The notes under the pieces are model-generated. The model did not search any database, was not told the origin of the DNA, and saw nothing but the letters and a program-made list of their open reading frames with translations. A DNA stretch of 64,000 nt from assembly GCF_001542815.1 (NCBI RefSeq), contig NZ_CP006992.1, forward strand, positions 5,337,501 to 5,401,500. Direction: 5' to 3'. The position numbers were made by a program, and so were the translations under genes. Shown piece by piece: positions 25,935 through 34,916 of this stretch (position 1 is the stretch's first letter; every line of letters begins with the position of its first letter). The stretch comes from Methylobacterium sp. AMS5 (lineage in GTDB: Bacteria > Pseudomonadota > Alphaproteobacteria > Rhizobiales > Beijerinckiaceae).

Positions 25935-26300
25935 GTGGACGGGTTCTTCGCACCGCTCTTCGCCTCCGGGCGGATCGTCGATGCCATCCTCGTGCTGGTG
26001 GCCCTGGAGGCGCTGCTGCTGCTCGCCGTGCGCGCCCGCTGGGGCCGCGGCCCGGCACCGGGGCCGCTGCTGAGCAACCTCGCCTCCGGCGCGGCGCTGA
26101 TGCTGGCCCTGCGGGCGGCGCTCACCGGCGCGGCATGGCCCGGCGTCGCGGCTTGGATGGCCGCGGCGCTGGCCGCGCATCTCACCGAAATGGTGATCCG
26201 CTTTCGTCGTGACGGAGCGACGGATTCGCCGGACTGTGACACGTTGGCAGGGAACAACCAAAAGTGGCGAACGTTCGGTGCGCGTCCGCCGATGACTTAG
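25935..26300 (+). CDS. Small membrane protein of unknown function after tspO
   Basis: A 121-residue protein starting at GTG 3 bases after tspO. Three hydrophobic segments are visible (about 15-33, 45-63 and 66-84), followed by the charged stretch TEMVIRFRRDGA. The last 30 residues are polar and unlike the rest, so the conserved part probably ends near residue 92. I do not recognise the family. Its place at the end of bchG-PucC-bchP-tspO suggests a photosynthesis or redox role, but nothing in the sequence proves it. Confidence 0.6.
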   Translation: MDGFFAPLFASGRIVDAILVLVALEALLLLAVRARWGRGPAPGPLLSNLASGAALMLALRAALTGAAWPGVAAWMAAALAAHLTEMVIRFRRDGATDSPDCDTLAGNNQKWRTFGARPPMT

Positions 26301-26343
26301 AACGACGCTTCATCGAGGCCTTCGACATCTGGAGATCGGGTTC

Positions 26344-27939
26344 ATGACACGCCTCACCGCCTTGGGCTCCGGTTGGCTCGCCGTCGCCGCCCTCCTCTCG
26401 GTCGGCACGGCTCATGCGCAGGAGGCGGATGCCGATCTGATCAAGCGCGGCGAATACCTGGCGACGGCGGGCGATTGCACCGCCTGCCACACCAAGGCCG
26501 GCGGCAAGTTCATGGCCGGCAATTATAAGCTCGATACGCCGATCGGGGCGATCAAGACCCCCAATCTCACGCCGGACGACGAGACCGGCATCGGCAAGTG
26601 GAGCTACGAGACCTTCGAAAAGGCGTTCCGTCACGGCATCGGTGACGAGGGTGAGTATCTCTACCCGGCCTTTCCCTTCTCTTGGTACACCAAGGTTTCG
26701 GACGACGACACGAAAGCGATCTTTGCTTACCTCAAGTCGCTGACGCCGGTGAAGGAGAAGCGGGAGGACAACGAGATCCCCTTCCCGTTCAACGTCCGCA
26801 CCGCCCTGATCACGTGGCGCACCGCCTTCTTCACCGAAGGGCGTTTCGAGCCCGATCCGAAAGCCAGCGCGGAGGTGAATCGCGGCGGGTATCTCGTCGA
26901 AGGCCTCGGCCATTGCGGCATGTGTCACAACGAGCGCAAGCTTGTGGGTAATTCGAGCCTGGCCGGCCGGTTCGGCGGCGGCGTCATCGACGGCTGGTAC
27001 GCGCCCAACATCACCCCGGACGGGCATCAGGGTATCGGTGCCTGGAGCGACGAGGAGGTCGTCAGCTACCTCAAGACCGGTACGGCCCCCGGCAACCGGC
27101 CGGGCGTGGCCGCCGGACCGATGCGCCAGACCATCGAGGAATCGCTCTCCAAGATGACCGACGCCGACCTGAAGGCGATGGTCGTCTATCTGCGCACGAT
27201 TCCCGCCAGGCAGACCTACAAGGAGAAGGATCTTCAGGCCTTCAACCAGCCGGGCGCGCCCGGGGCGGACACCTACCTGACCTACTGCTCTTCCTGCCAC
27301 CGTCCGGACGGCAAGGGCGTCGAGGGCGCGATTCCGGCACTGGCCGGCAACACCTCGATCCAGTCCGGCGGCCCCGAGACCATCATCAACGTGATCCTCG
27401 GCGGTCTCGCCGCCCAGAGCGGCTATGCGCCGATGCCGGCCATCGGCCAGGAGATGACCGACCAGCAGATCAAGGACGTCACCGACTACATCCGCAATTC
27501 CTGGGGCAACAAGGCTCCGGTCGTGGCCGAGTCGGGTGTTGTCGCGACCGCGCGTGGGAAGATCAAGACGATGTTGGCCGGCAACGCGCCCTGCTCGACC
27601 ATCGAGAACGAAGGGCTCAAGGCCAGTATCGAGGAGGCCACGGGCGGCGACGCGCTGAAGGGGCTGAAGCCGAACGATTTCGTTCCGGTCCTCGCCCGCA
27701 TCGCACCGAAAGTGAAGGCCGCCGCGCCCGAGGCTGGCGACGACGGCGTGGTCAACGGCCTGCTCTCGGCCTTCTGCAAGGCGAATCGCAGCGACAAGGA
27801 TGCGGAGCCGCTGCCCTGGTCGGCGACCATCGGCTCGTTCGGCAACGTTGCCTACAGCCAGGTCAAGAATCCGGAGAAGCGGGCGGAAGCGAGCCCCGAC
27901 CAGCCGCCGGCCTCGGGGGTGACACCGCCGAAGCCTTGA
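26344..27939 (+). CDS. Tri-haem cytochrome c (alcohol/gluconate dehydrogenase subunit type)
   Basis: The 531-residue protein has a Sec signal peptide (cleavage after AHA, near residue 25) and three CxxCH haem sites: CTACH at residue 45, CGMCH at 191 and CSSCH at 315. This is the layout of membrane-bound alcohol or gluconate dehydrogenase cytochrome c subunits. Beyond residue 395 is an extra segment of about 135 residues with two Cys and a Pro-rich tail, outside the usual haem domains. No dehydrogenase subunit is adjacent, so the electron donor is unknown. It stands alone, 43 bases after the previous gene. Confidence 0.85.
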   Translation: MTRLTALGSGWLAVAALLSVGTAHAQEADADLIKRGEYLATAGDCTACHTKAGGKFMAGNYKLDTPIGAIKTPNLTPDDETGIGKWSYETFEKAFRHGIGDEGEYLYPAFPFSWYTKVSDDDTKAIFAYLKSLTPVKEKREDNEIPFPFNVRTALITWRTAFFTEGRFEPDPKASAEVNRGGYLVEGLGHCGMCHNERKLVGNSSLAGRFGGGVIDGWYAPNITPDGHQGIGAWSDEEVVSYLKTGTAPGNRPGVAAGPMRQTIEESLSKMTDADLKAMVVYLRTIPARQTYKEKDLQAFNQPGAPGADTYLTYCSSCHRPDGKGVEGAIPALAGNTSIQSGGPETIINVILGGLAAQSGYAPMPAIGQEMTDQQIKDVTDYIRNSWGNKAPVVAESGVVATARGKIKTMLAGNAPCSTIENEGLKASIEEATGGDALKGLKPNDFVPVLARIAPKVKAAAPEAGDDGVVNGLLSAFCKANRSDKDAEPLPWSATIGSFGNVAYSQVKNPEKRAEASPDQPPASGVTPPKP

Positions 27940-27970
27940 TTCCGGTTTTTACGCCCTACCATTGGCAGGT

Positions 27971-28007
27971 GCGGTCACCCTTCCCTAACGGGCGAAGGGT
28001 GAACCGC
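27971..28007. terminator. Strong hairpin between cytochrome gene and gnd
   Basis: TCACCCTTC (27975-27983) pairs perfectly with GAAGGGTGA (27993-28001), and the stem can be extended by GCGG/CCGC with one bulge. There is no T-run, so it may be a factor-dependent terminator, a regulatory hairpin ahead of gnd, or both. Confidence 0.45.
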
Positions 28008-28056
28008 GAGGGATCGCACGACGGATCCCGATAGTCCCCGATGGGAGTGCGCGCCT

Positions 28057-29049
28057 ATGCAACTCGGCATGATCGGCCTCGGCCGGATGGGGGGCAATAT
28101 CGTCCGCCGCCTCCTGCGCGACGGCCACACGGCCGTGGTCTACGACCGCGATCCGAAAGCGGTCGAAGCATTGGTTGCCGAGGGGGCGACGGCCGCCTCC
28201 AGCTTGGAGGATCTTGCCGCCAAGCTCGAAGCGCCGCGCACCGCCTGGGTGATGCTGCCGGCCGGCCAGATCACCGAGGAGACGGTGACCGCGCTGGGCG
28301 GCTTCTTGAGTGCCGACGACTGCATCATCGATGGCGGCAACTCGTTCTATCAGGATGACGTGCGTCGGGCTCGCGACCTCGACGCCAAGGGTATCCACTA
28401 TATCGATGTCGGCACGTCCGGCGGCGTGTGGGGGCTCGAGCGCGGCTACTGCATGATGATCGGCGGCCACAAGGATGCTGTCGATCGGCTCGACCCGATC
28501 TTCCGCACGCTGGCGCCGGGACTCGGCGAGATCCCGCGCACGCCCGGCCGCGAGGCGCGCGATCCGCGCGCCGAGCAGGGCTACATCCATGCCGGTCCGA
28601 GCGGCGCCGGGCACTTCGTGAAGATGATCCACAACGGCATCGAGTACGGCCTGATGCAGGCCTATGCCGAGGGCTTCGACATCCTTCGCCATGCCAACGC
28701 GCCCGAGATTCCCGAGGCGCGCCGGTTCGAGCTCAATCTCGGCGACATCGCCGAGGTCTGGCGGCGGGGCAGCGTGGTCTCCTCCTGGCTCCTCGATCTG
28801 ACGGCCGCCGCCCTGGCGGGCGACGAGCGACTCGAAGGATTCTCCGGTTACGTCGAGGATTCCGGAGAGGGCCGCTGGACCATCAATGCGGCGATCGAGG
28901 AGGCCGTGCCGGCCACCGTCCTCTCCAGCGCCCTCTACCGCCGTTTCCGTTCACGCGAGGATGAGAGCTACGCCGACAAGCTTCTCTCGGCGATGCGTCA
29001 GGGCTTCGGAGGCCATAAAGAGCCGCCGCGCCGGGGGCCCGCCCCATGA
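28057..29049 (+). CDS. gnd: 6-phosphogluconate dehydrogenase, decarboxylating
   Basis: It oxidises 6-phosphogluconate to ribulose 5-phosphate and CO2 in the pentose phosphate pathway. At 330 residues it is the short class, which in characterised cases often prefers NAD. It has the Rossmann start [28 protein letters not shown], and the hallmark [19 protein letters not shown] with the catalytic Lys. Its stop overlaps the pgl ATG (ATGA). No zwf is in the window. Confidence 0.95.
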   Translation: MQLGMIGLGRMGGNIVRRLLRDGHTAVVYDRDPKAVEALVAEGATAASSLEDLAAKLEAPRTAWVMLPAGQITEETVTALGGFLSADDCIIDGGNSFYQDDVRRARDLDAKGIHYIDVGTSGGVWGLERGYCMMIGGHKDAVDRLDPIFRTLAPGLGEIPRTPGREARDPRAEQGYIHAGPSGAGHFVKMIHNGIEYGLMQAYAEGFDILRHANAPEIPEARRFELNLGDIAEVWRRGSVVSSWLLDLTAAALAGDERLEGFSGYVEDSGEGRWTINAAIEEAVPATVLSSALYRRFRSREDESYADKLLSAMRQGFGGHKEPPRRGPAP

Positions 29050-29777
29050 TTTCGCTGCCCCCGAACACCGAGTTGATGGCGGATGCCGAGTCGACGGCCC
29101 GTGCGGCGGCCGAGCATCTGGTGGCGATGGCCGAGAGTGCGGAGGGGGAGCGCATCGCGATCTGCCTCTCCGGCGGCTCGACCCCGAAGCGGCTCTACGC
29201 GCTTTTGGCCTCTCCCGGCTTTGTCGAGCGGGTGCCGTGGACGCGCATCCACTGGTTCTTCGGCGACGACCGGGTGGTGCCGTGGGACGATGCGTTGAGC
29301 AACGTCCGCATGGTTCGAGAGGCGTTCGGCCATGCCGCGCCGGTGCCGGCGACGCATCTTTACTTCATTCCCTCCGATCACGGAGCCGAGGCCGGCGCCC
29401 GCGCCTACGAGAAGACGCTGCGCGATTTCTACGGGGCTGGCGAGCTCGATCCGGAACGACCGCTGTTCGATCTCGTGCTGCTCGGCCTCGGCAGCGATGG
29501 CCATACCGCCTCGCTTTTTCCAGGCAAGCCGGCCGTCGCCGAGCGCACGGCCTGGGTCGCGCCGGTCCCCGAGGCGGGAATGGAGCCGTTCGTGCCACGC
29601 ATCACCCTGACCTTTCCGGCTCTGGCCTCCTCTCGCTCGGTGCTGTTTCTCGTCAACGGCGCAGGCAAGCGCGAGCCGCTGCAACGGCTCGCCGACGGCG
29701 AGGATCTGCCGGCGCGGCATGTCGAGAGTGCCGGGCGCGTGACATGGTATGTCGATCGCGACGCGGCCGCAGCCTGA
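29046..29777 (+). CDS. pgl: 6-phosphogluconolactonase
   Basis: It hydrolyses 6-phosphogluconolactone, the step before Gnd. The 243-residue protein shows [16 protein letters not shown] near residue 39, [19 protein letters not shown], and [18 protein letters not shown], all standard DevB/Pgl motifs. Its ATG overlaps the gnd stop, so the two enzymes are made together. Confidence 0.95.
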   Translation: MISLPPNTELMADAESTARAAAEHLVAMAESAEGERIAICLSGGSTPKRLYALLASPGFVERVPWTRIHWFFGDDRVVPWDDALSNVRMVREAFGHAAPVPATHLYFIPSDHGAEAGARAYEKTLRDFYGAGELDPERPLFDLVLLGLGSDGHTASLFPGKPAVAERTAWVAPVPEAGMEPFVPRITLTFPALASSRSVLFLVNGAGKREPLQRLADGEDLPARHVESAGRVTWYVDRDAAAA

Positions 29778-29906
29778 CCCGCGGCGGAACGGTTCGCCCG
29801 CTGACCGGCCGCGACACGCCCTCTGCGGCCGGCGCATACGCCTCATTTCCGACGTCGATCTTACCCGTGTATGAACGGCCGACCCTCGTTCAACCGGAGT
29901 ACTCCG

Positions 29907-30464
29907 ATGGTAGGAGCCGAACACGCCGCCTTGCGGGATCCCTGGCCGCAGCTGCGTCAGCCGCGCCCCGTTCTGCGGCGTGGCCGTATTCTGCCGGGGC
30001 CACTGAAGTCGGTCGAACGGCGCGGCCCTAGGCCGGTCTGGGCGGTGAGCGTCGGCGTGGTGGGCCTCTCGCTCGTCGCGACCTGGGCGATCGCATCGCA
30101 GATCCGTTCGAGCCCCGCCGACGCGCCTCACATCACCGCTGCGCCGGTTGCCGAGTCGCTTTCGGACGTCTCGCAGCCTGTCCGCATCGTCGGCGCCGCG
30201 CTGTCACCGCAGGTCGCGCCGGCGCCCGAGCCGGTTGCGGTTGAGACGCCGTCCTCGGCGTCGCCTGCTGTCGAGGCTTCCGAAGAGAGGCCGCGGGCCG
30301 CCTCCGTGGCGGCTGCACCGGCTCCGAAACCCGTCGCTGCCCTTCCGGCCGAACTCGGTACCTTGCCGGTTCTGGAACTCGACGAGTCGACGTTCGACGC
30401 GATGCAGGTTCCGGTGCTGGAGAACCCCTCCCGCACGAGTACGCGGGCTCCTGCAAGGCCGTAA
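29907..30464 (+). CDS. Membrane-anchored Pro/Ala-rich protein, unknown
   Basis: About 185 residues. There is a basic cytoplasmic part, one membrane helix (PVWAVSVGVVGLSLVATWAIA), then a long Ala/Pro/Val-rich, Ser-rich region with few hydrophobic residues and a C-terminal LPVLELDESTFDAMQVPVLE motif. It looks like a periplasmic spacer or stalk. I chose ATG 29907 because CGGAG lies 9 bases upstream; an ATG 36 bases earlier lacks a ribosome site. No family recognised. Composition alone can create such reading frames here, but the membrane helix supports a real protein. Confidence 0.55.
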   Translation: MVGAEHAALRDPWPQLRQPRPVLRRGRILPGPLKSVERRGPRPVWAVSVGVVGLSLVATWAIASQIRSSPADAPHITAAPVAESLSDVSQPVRIVGAALSPQVAPAPEPVAVETPSSASPAVEASEERPRAASVAAAPAPKPVAALPAELGTLPVLELDESTFDAMQVPVLENPSRTSTRAPARP

Positions 30465-30481
30465 AACCCGAGCCCGAGAAC

Positions 30482-30515
30482 AAAAACGCCCCCGATCGCG
30501 ACGCGAGCGGGGGCG
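30482..30515 (-). terminator. Intrinsic terminator of ndvA
   Basis: On the minus strand the stem CGCCCCC/GGGGGCG (30515-30509 with 30493-30487) is followed by five T residues (30486-30482). It lies about 70 bases past the ndvA stop. Confidence 0.8.
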
Positions 30516-30583
30516 AATTCGTGTGGGAGGTCCCGTGTCCGGCGCTTCGACCCGCCGGATCTTTCATTCGAGTCCGGCTCGCC

Positions 30584-32356
30584 TCAGGCGGCCATCGGCA
30601 TGTCGTCCTCGGCCTCGGCCGCCATGAACTGAGCCCGGGCGAGCGCGGCGAAGCGCTGGTTGAGAGCGACCAGTTCGTCGAAATCGCCGGCCTCGACGAT
30701 CTTGCCGTTCTCGAACACGAGGATGCGGTCGGCGTTGCGGATCGTGGCGAGGCGGTGGGCGATCACGAAGGTGGTGCGGCCCTCCATCACCGTCTCCAGC
30801 GCCTGCTGCAGCTTGCGCTCGGTCGCCGCGTCGAGAGCACTGGTCGCCTCGTCGAGGATCAGCATCGGCGGGTTCTTCAGCAGTGCCCGCGCGATCGAGA
30901 GGCGCTGGCGCTCGCCACCGGACAGCGACCGGCCGCGCTCGCCGATGATCGTGTCGAGTCCATCCGGCTGGCGCGCCATGAACTCGCTGGCTTGAGCGCG
31001 ATCGAGGGCATCAAGCATCTCGGCATCGGTCGCGTCGGGGCGGCCGACCTGGAGGTTCTCGCGGATCGAGCGGTTGAACAGCATCGGCTCCTGGAAGACG
31101 ACGCCGATGTTGTGGCGCAGGCTCGACAGGCCGATGTCGCGGATATCGATCCCGTCGATGCGGATGGCGCCTGCATCGGGATCGAAGGTCCGGTGCAGCA
31201 GGCCCAGCGTCGTGGACTTGCCCGAACCCGTGGTGCCGACGAGCGCCACGGTCTCGCCGGGGCGGGCGGCGAAGGTAACGCCGTCGAGCGCGCTGCGGCG
31301 GCCGTCGTAGGAGAAGGCGACGTCGTCGAAGGTCACCTCGCCCTCGAACCGGGCGACCTGCTTGGCATGCGGCCGGTCGCGGACGGTCGGCACGGTGTCG
31401 AACACCTCGAAGAACTCGCGCATCTTCGGAGCCTGCATGAACACGCCGTTCACGAAGGTCACGACGTGGTCGAGCTTGGTCACGAGCATGGTGGCGAGGC
31501 TCATGAAGGCGACGATCTCGCCGACCGTGGCCGCACCCTTCTGGTGCAGGGCGATGCCGGTGATGAAGATCGCGGTCATGGTCAGCGTGCCGGAGGCGCG
31601 GGTAGCGACGTTCGCCAGCGCCCACCACGACAGGACCGGAATCTGCACGCGGAGCAGGTCGTGGATGATGGTGCGCATCGCCTCCTTCTCGGCGCGCGCA
31701 CGGGTGAAGGACTGAATCACCGCGACGTTGCCGAGCGCGTCGGAAGCGTGGGCCGCCAGTCCCGACTGGAACTGCTCGACCTCGCCCTGAAGCGTCTCGG
31801 TCCGGCGCATGACGTAGCTCGCCAGCGCCGTGAAGACGAGGACGAGCACGACGAGGATCGCGCCGAGACGCCAGTTCACGAACAGCGTCAGCGGCAGGAG
31901 CACGCCGACGGAGAGCAGCGCGGAGAAGTGCTCGCGGAAGAAGTTGAGCCAGACCCAGGCCATGGCGTTCGTGCCTTCCAGCATCGCCTTCAGCACGCGG
32001 CCGGAATGGTTGGACGAATGGAAGGCGATCGGCAGTTCGAGCACGTGCTCGAAGAAGTTCGCCATGGTCGAGAGGCGGTTGCGATGGGCGAGCCGGTCGG
32101 AATGCAGAGCGATCGCGACCCCCGCACCGATGGTGAACAGGCCGAACACGACCCATGCGACGATCCACGGCGCCAGCGCGGTCGCGGGCGCGTCCTTGGA
32201 GAGGTGAGTCAGGCCGTCGATGATGCGGCCCATGATGAGCGGTTCGGCGAAGGCCGCGACCGCGAGCGCGACGTTGGCCGCGATCAGGCCGCCGACCAGA
32301 CGCTTTTCCGCTGCCAATAGGCCGAGCACCCGCGCATAGAGGCGAATCATCGACAT
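30584..32356 (-). CDS. ndvA: Cyclic beta-1,2-glucan ABC exporter NdvA/ChvA type
   Basis: NdvA/ChvA exports cyclic beta-1,2-glucan to the periplasm in rhizobia and relatives. The 590-residue half transporter starts MSMIRLYARVLGLLAAEKR as NdvA proteins do. It has six membrane helices in an exporter-type domain, then an ATPase domain with GTTGSGKSTTLGLL, LSGGERQRLSIARALL and MLILDEATSALD. The ATG at 32356 was chosen on the NdvA-like N-terminus over an upstream in-frame start. The glucan synthase ndvB is not adjacent, so substrate assignment rests on the family resemblance. Confidence 0.85.
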   Translation of the reverse strand: MSMIRLYARVLGLLAAEKRLVGGLIAANVALAVAAFAEPLIMGRIIDGLTHLSKDAPATALAPWIVAWVVFGLFTIGAGVAIALHSDRLAHRNRLSTMANFFEHVLELPIAFHSSNHSGRVLKAMLEGTNAMAWVWLNFFREHFSALLSVGVLLPLTLFVNWRLGAILVVLVLVFTALASYVMRRTETLQGEVEQFQSGLAAHASDALGNVAVIQSFTRARAEKEAMRTIIHDLLRVQIPVLSWWALANVATRASGTLTMTAIFITGIALHQKGAATVGEIVAFMSLATMLVTKLDHVVTFVNGVFMQAPKMREFFEVFDTVPTVRDRPHAKQVARFEGEVTFDDVAFSYDGRRSALDGVTFAARPGETVALVGTTGSGKSTTLGLLHRTFDPDAGAIRIDGIDIRDIGLSSLRHNIGVVFQEPMLFNRSIRENLQVGRPDATDAEMLDALDRAQASEFMARQPDGLDTIIGERGRSLSGGERQRLSIARALLKNPPMLILDEATSALDAATERKLQQALETVMEGRTTFVIAHRLATIRNADRILVFENGKIVEAGDFDELVALNQRFAALARAQFMAAEAEDDMPMAA

Positions 32357-32625
32357 CGTGTTTTCGCTCCCCGCCCCGTCCGGCCGCAGCCGTGGGGATC
32401 TTGCCGTTGGGAACCGGGTGGACCCGGCGCCGGCCGACCGGGGGGCTGCGGTTCTCCGCGCAGACACCCCCGGGCAATCGGCATGGGAAGATATGGCTCT
32501 TCCCCCCTGAACGGCACATGACGGCGAACAGCCCGTTCCTCCAAGCCCTTTACCGTTCCTTCAGCCTGTTTTTTTAGAAGTTGGGGACGGCCTGCGTGAT
32601 TGGCCGGGCTTCGGGCATCGGCGTC
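32357..32625. promoter_or_regulatory. Divergent promoter region ndvA / motA
   Basis: This 269-base gap separates the divergent ndvA and motA starts, so both promoters must lie here. A T7 run at 32569-32575 is the only notable feature. I see no CtrA-type TTAA-N7-TTAA box and no convincing sigma-28 element. Confidence 0.45.
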
Positions 32626-33399
32626 ATGGATCTCGCAACCGGTATCGGGCTGCTCGGCGGCGTCGGCGTCGTGTTCACCCTCATCATGATCGACGGCGGC
32701 AACTTCGCCGCCTATTTCGACAAGCACGCGGTGATCGTCATCTTCGGCGGTGCCATCGCCGCGACGATGATCCGCTTTCCGTTCTCGACCATGCTGCACG
32801 GCTTGCCGATGGGGCTGCGCTACGCCTTCACCATGCGCTCGGTGAAGCCGCACGAACTGATCGAGGAGATCACCAAAATCGCCGACGTGGTGCGCAAGTC
32901 GGGCCCGATCGCGCTGGAGAGCATGGAGATCTCCGATCCGTTCCTGGCCCAGGGCTCGCGCTACATCGCTGATGGTTACGACCGCGACTTCATCCGCGAT
33001 ACGATGGAGCGCGACCGCGACAACTTCCTGATGCACCTCGACGAAGGCTCGAAGATCTACCGTGCCTTCGGCGACTGTGCCCCAGCTTGGGGCATGATCG
33101 GCACCATCCTCGGCATGGTGACGATGTTCGCCAACATGTCCGACCCGTCCAAGCTCGGCCCCGCCATGGCAACCGCCCTGCTCGCGACGCTCTACGGCGC
33201 CCTGATCGCCAACATGGTCGCCATTCCGATCGCCGACAAGCTTCACGTCAAGCTCGAGGAGGAGGATGTATCGCGCTCCCTCATCATCGACGGCATCCTG
33301 CTGATCCGCGACCAGAAGAGCCCCTCGCTGGTGCGCGAGATGCTCATCGCCTACCTGCCGGCCAACCACCGCGAGGAACTCGCTGCGGAAGCGGCGTAA
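32626..33399 (+). CDS. motA: Flagellar motor stator protein MotA/PomA
   Basis: MotA and MotB form the ion-conducting stator of the flagellar motor. The 257-residue protein has the PomA-like N-terminus MDLATGIGLLGGVGVVFTLIM, two N-terminal helices, a cytoplasmic loop with GSRYIADGYDRDFIRDTMERD, then the two closing helices around GMIGTILGMVTMFANM and TLYGALIANMVAIPIADKL. The ATG at 32626 gives the family length. motB follows after 14 bases. Confidence 0.92.
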   Translation: MDLATGIGLLGGVGVVFTLIMIDGGNFAAYFDKHAVIVIFGGAIAATMIRFPFSTMLHGLPMGLRYAFTMRSVKPHELIEEITKIADVVRKSGPIALESMEISDPFLAQGSRYIADGYDRDFIRDTMERDRDNFLMHLDEGSKIYRAFGDCAPAWGMIGTILGMVTMFANMSDPSKLGPAMATALLATLYGALIANMVAIPIADKLHVKLEEEDVSRSLIIDGILLIRDQKSPSLVREMLIAYLPANHREELAAEAA

Positions 33400-33413
33400 C
33401 GGGGGCTTGAGCG

Positions 33414-34247
33414 GTGGCCAAGAAGAAGCGCGGCGGCGCCCACGGCGGTCACGGCTGGTTCGTGACCTTCGCCGACCTGATGGCGCTCCTGATGAGCTTC
33501 TTCGTCATGATCGCCGCCTACTCGACCCAGGACCAGAAGAAGCTTCAGGTCGTCGCCGGCTCGATGCGCGACGCCTTCGGCGTGAACAAGGAATCGAAAT
33601 TCGCCGGTATCCTCGAAAGCGAGGGCATTCCGACGGCGGACAAGTTCAAGCACCTGCGCGACGTACCGCCCGAGCGGGCCACCGACCGCACCACGCCGCC
33701 GCAAATCGACAGCGGCCTCGACGACGGCATTCCCGACCGCGGCTATCCCGATGCTTTCGGGCAGGCCGCCGCCTCCCTGCGGCAGGCGATGCAGGACATG
33801 CCGGAGGTGGCGGAGCTGTCGAAGAACGTCATCATCGCGCCGACCCGGAAGGGGCTCGACGTTTCCATCGTCGATCAGGACGGCCGCTCGATGTTCCCGG
33901 AAGGATCGAGCCGCCCCAACGACCGCACCCGCCGGCTGCTCGAGCGTCTGGCGCCGACGCTGATGAAGCTGCCGAACCGCATCGCCGTGACCGGCTTCAC
34001 CGCGACGGCCCGTCCCGGCACGCGCGACACCGCCCCGCCCTGGGAGCTCTCGGCCAACCGCGCGCTGAGCGTGCGCGACGTGTTGGCCGGCGCCGGCCTG
34101 CCGGACGACCGATTCGCCTCGGTGACGGGCAAGGCGGATACCGAGCCGATGTTTCCCGACAACCCCTATCTCGCGGCGAACCGCCGGGTCACGGTCACGC
34201 TATTGTCCGAGCCGCCGCCGACGCCGAACGGTAAAGCCCTGCCCTGA
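33414..34247 (+). CDS. motB: Flagellar motor stator protein MotB/PomB
   Basis: The 277-residue protein starts at GTG and has a basic N-terminus, then a membrane helix FVTFADLMALLMSFFVMI whose Asp21 is the proton/sodium-carrying residue of the channel. An OmpA-like peptidoglycan-binding domain occupies the C-terminal half (VTGFTATARPG, NRALSVRDVLAGAGL, NRRVTVTLL). It completes a two-gene motA-motB operon; no other flagellar genes are in the window. Confidence 0.92.
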   Translation: MAKKKRGGAHGGHGWFVTFADLMALLMSFFVMIAAYSTQDQKKLQVVAGSMRDAFGVNKESKFAGILESEGIPTADKFKHLRDVPPERATDRTTPPQIDSGLDDGIPDRGYPDAFGQAAASLRQAMQDMPEVAELSKNVIIAPTRKGLDVSIVDQDGRSMFPEGSSRPNDRTRRLLERLAPTLMKLPNRIAVTGFTATARPGTRDTAPPWELSANRALSVRDVLAGAGLPDDRFASVTGKADTEPMFPDNPYLAANRRVTVTLLSEPPPTPNGKALP

Positions 34248-34268
34248 GGGCGCCCCCGCCGACCGCGT

Positions 34269-34790
34269 CTACTTGGCCACCAGCAGCGCCCAGTAGACCT
34301 TGTATTTGGAGCCCGGCGCGTAGGCGGTGGCGATGCCCATCCGCGTCGCCTCGGGAGACAGCATGACGGCCCGGTGCGGAGGGCTGTCGCGCCAGCCTGA
34401 GAACGCTTCCGCGAGCGTGTGGTAGCCCGCCGAAAGGTTGGCATCCGCCCCGTCATAGCCGAGCCGGGTCACGGCCGCGCGCACGGTTTGACTCCTGCTC
34501 GGACGGTCGGAGGCCGCCATGGCCGCGGCCTCGGTCTCGGCCAGGCGCTGCAATTCGGGATCGATGACGAGCGGGGCGGCGCCGTTGTTGCGGCGATAGG
34601 CCGAGATCATGTCCCGGGCTGCCGCCGTATCCACCGCGGTGCTGCCAGTGGTGAGCGGCAGGTACATGCTCGGCAGCCCGGTGGTGTCGGGCGTCATCGT
34701 CCGCGCGCAGCCCTGGAGCAGGGCAACGAGCGCGAGCGCCGCAGGCGCGGTGATGAAAGTCCTGTGTCCGAGAGTTTGACGTCCGAGCAC
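34269..34790 (-). CDS. CAP/SCP-domain secreted protein
   Basis: The 173-residue protein has a hydrophobic signal segment (about 14-28) ending near LQGC, which could be an imperfect lipobox, so it may be a lipoprotein. A CAP (SCP/PR1-like) domain follows, with AYRRNNGAAPLVIDPELQRLAETEA and the signature GWRDSPPHRAVMLSP. Bacterial CAP proteins are extracytoplasmic and mostly uncharacterised. The start is GTG at 34790; no closer start would keep the signal peptide. It converges on motB with a 21-base gap. Confidence 0.8.
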   Translation of the reverse strand: MLGRQTLGHRTFITAPAALALVALLQGCARTMTPDTTGLPSMYLPLTTGSTAVDTAAARDMISAYRRNNGAAPLVIDPELQRLAETEAAAMAASDRPSRSQTVRAAVTRLGYDGADANLSAGYHTLAEAFSGWRDSPPHRAVMLSPEATRMGIATAYAPGSKYKVYWALLVAK

Positions 34791-34916
34791 GACAACGGCT
34801 TTCCGGTGAGCAGAGGGATGAGGTGGCCCCTGCCCCCGGTAAACTCAAGTGTATCGGTGCTGCCGGCCCCCGATATCCTCAGCGCCGGCGCCGTTTCTTC
34901 CGAAGGACGCGCCTGC

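Noticed and set aside
29871..29906. Earlier ATG for the Pro/Ala-rich membrane protein
   Set aside because: It has no ribosome site, whereas the ATG at 29907 has CGGAG at the right distance.
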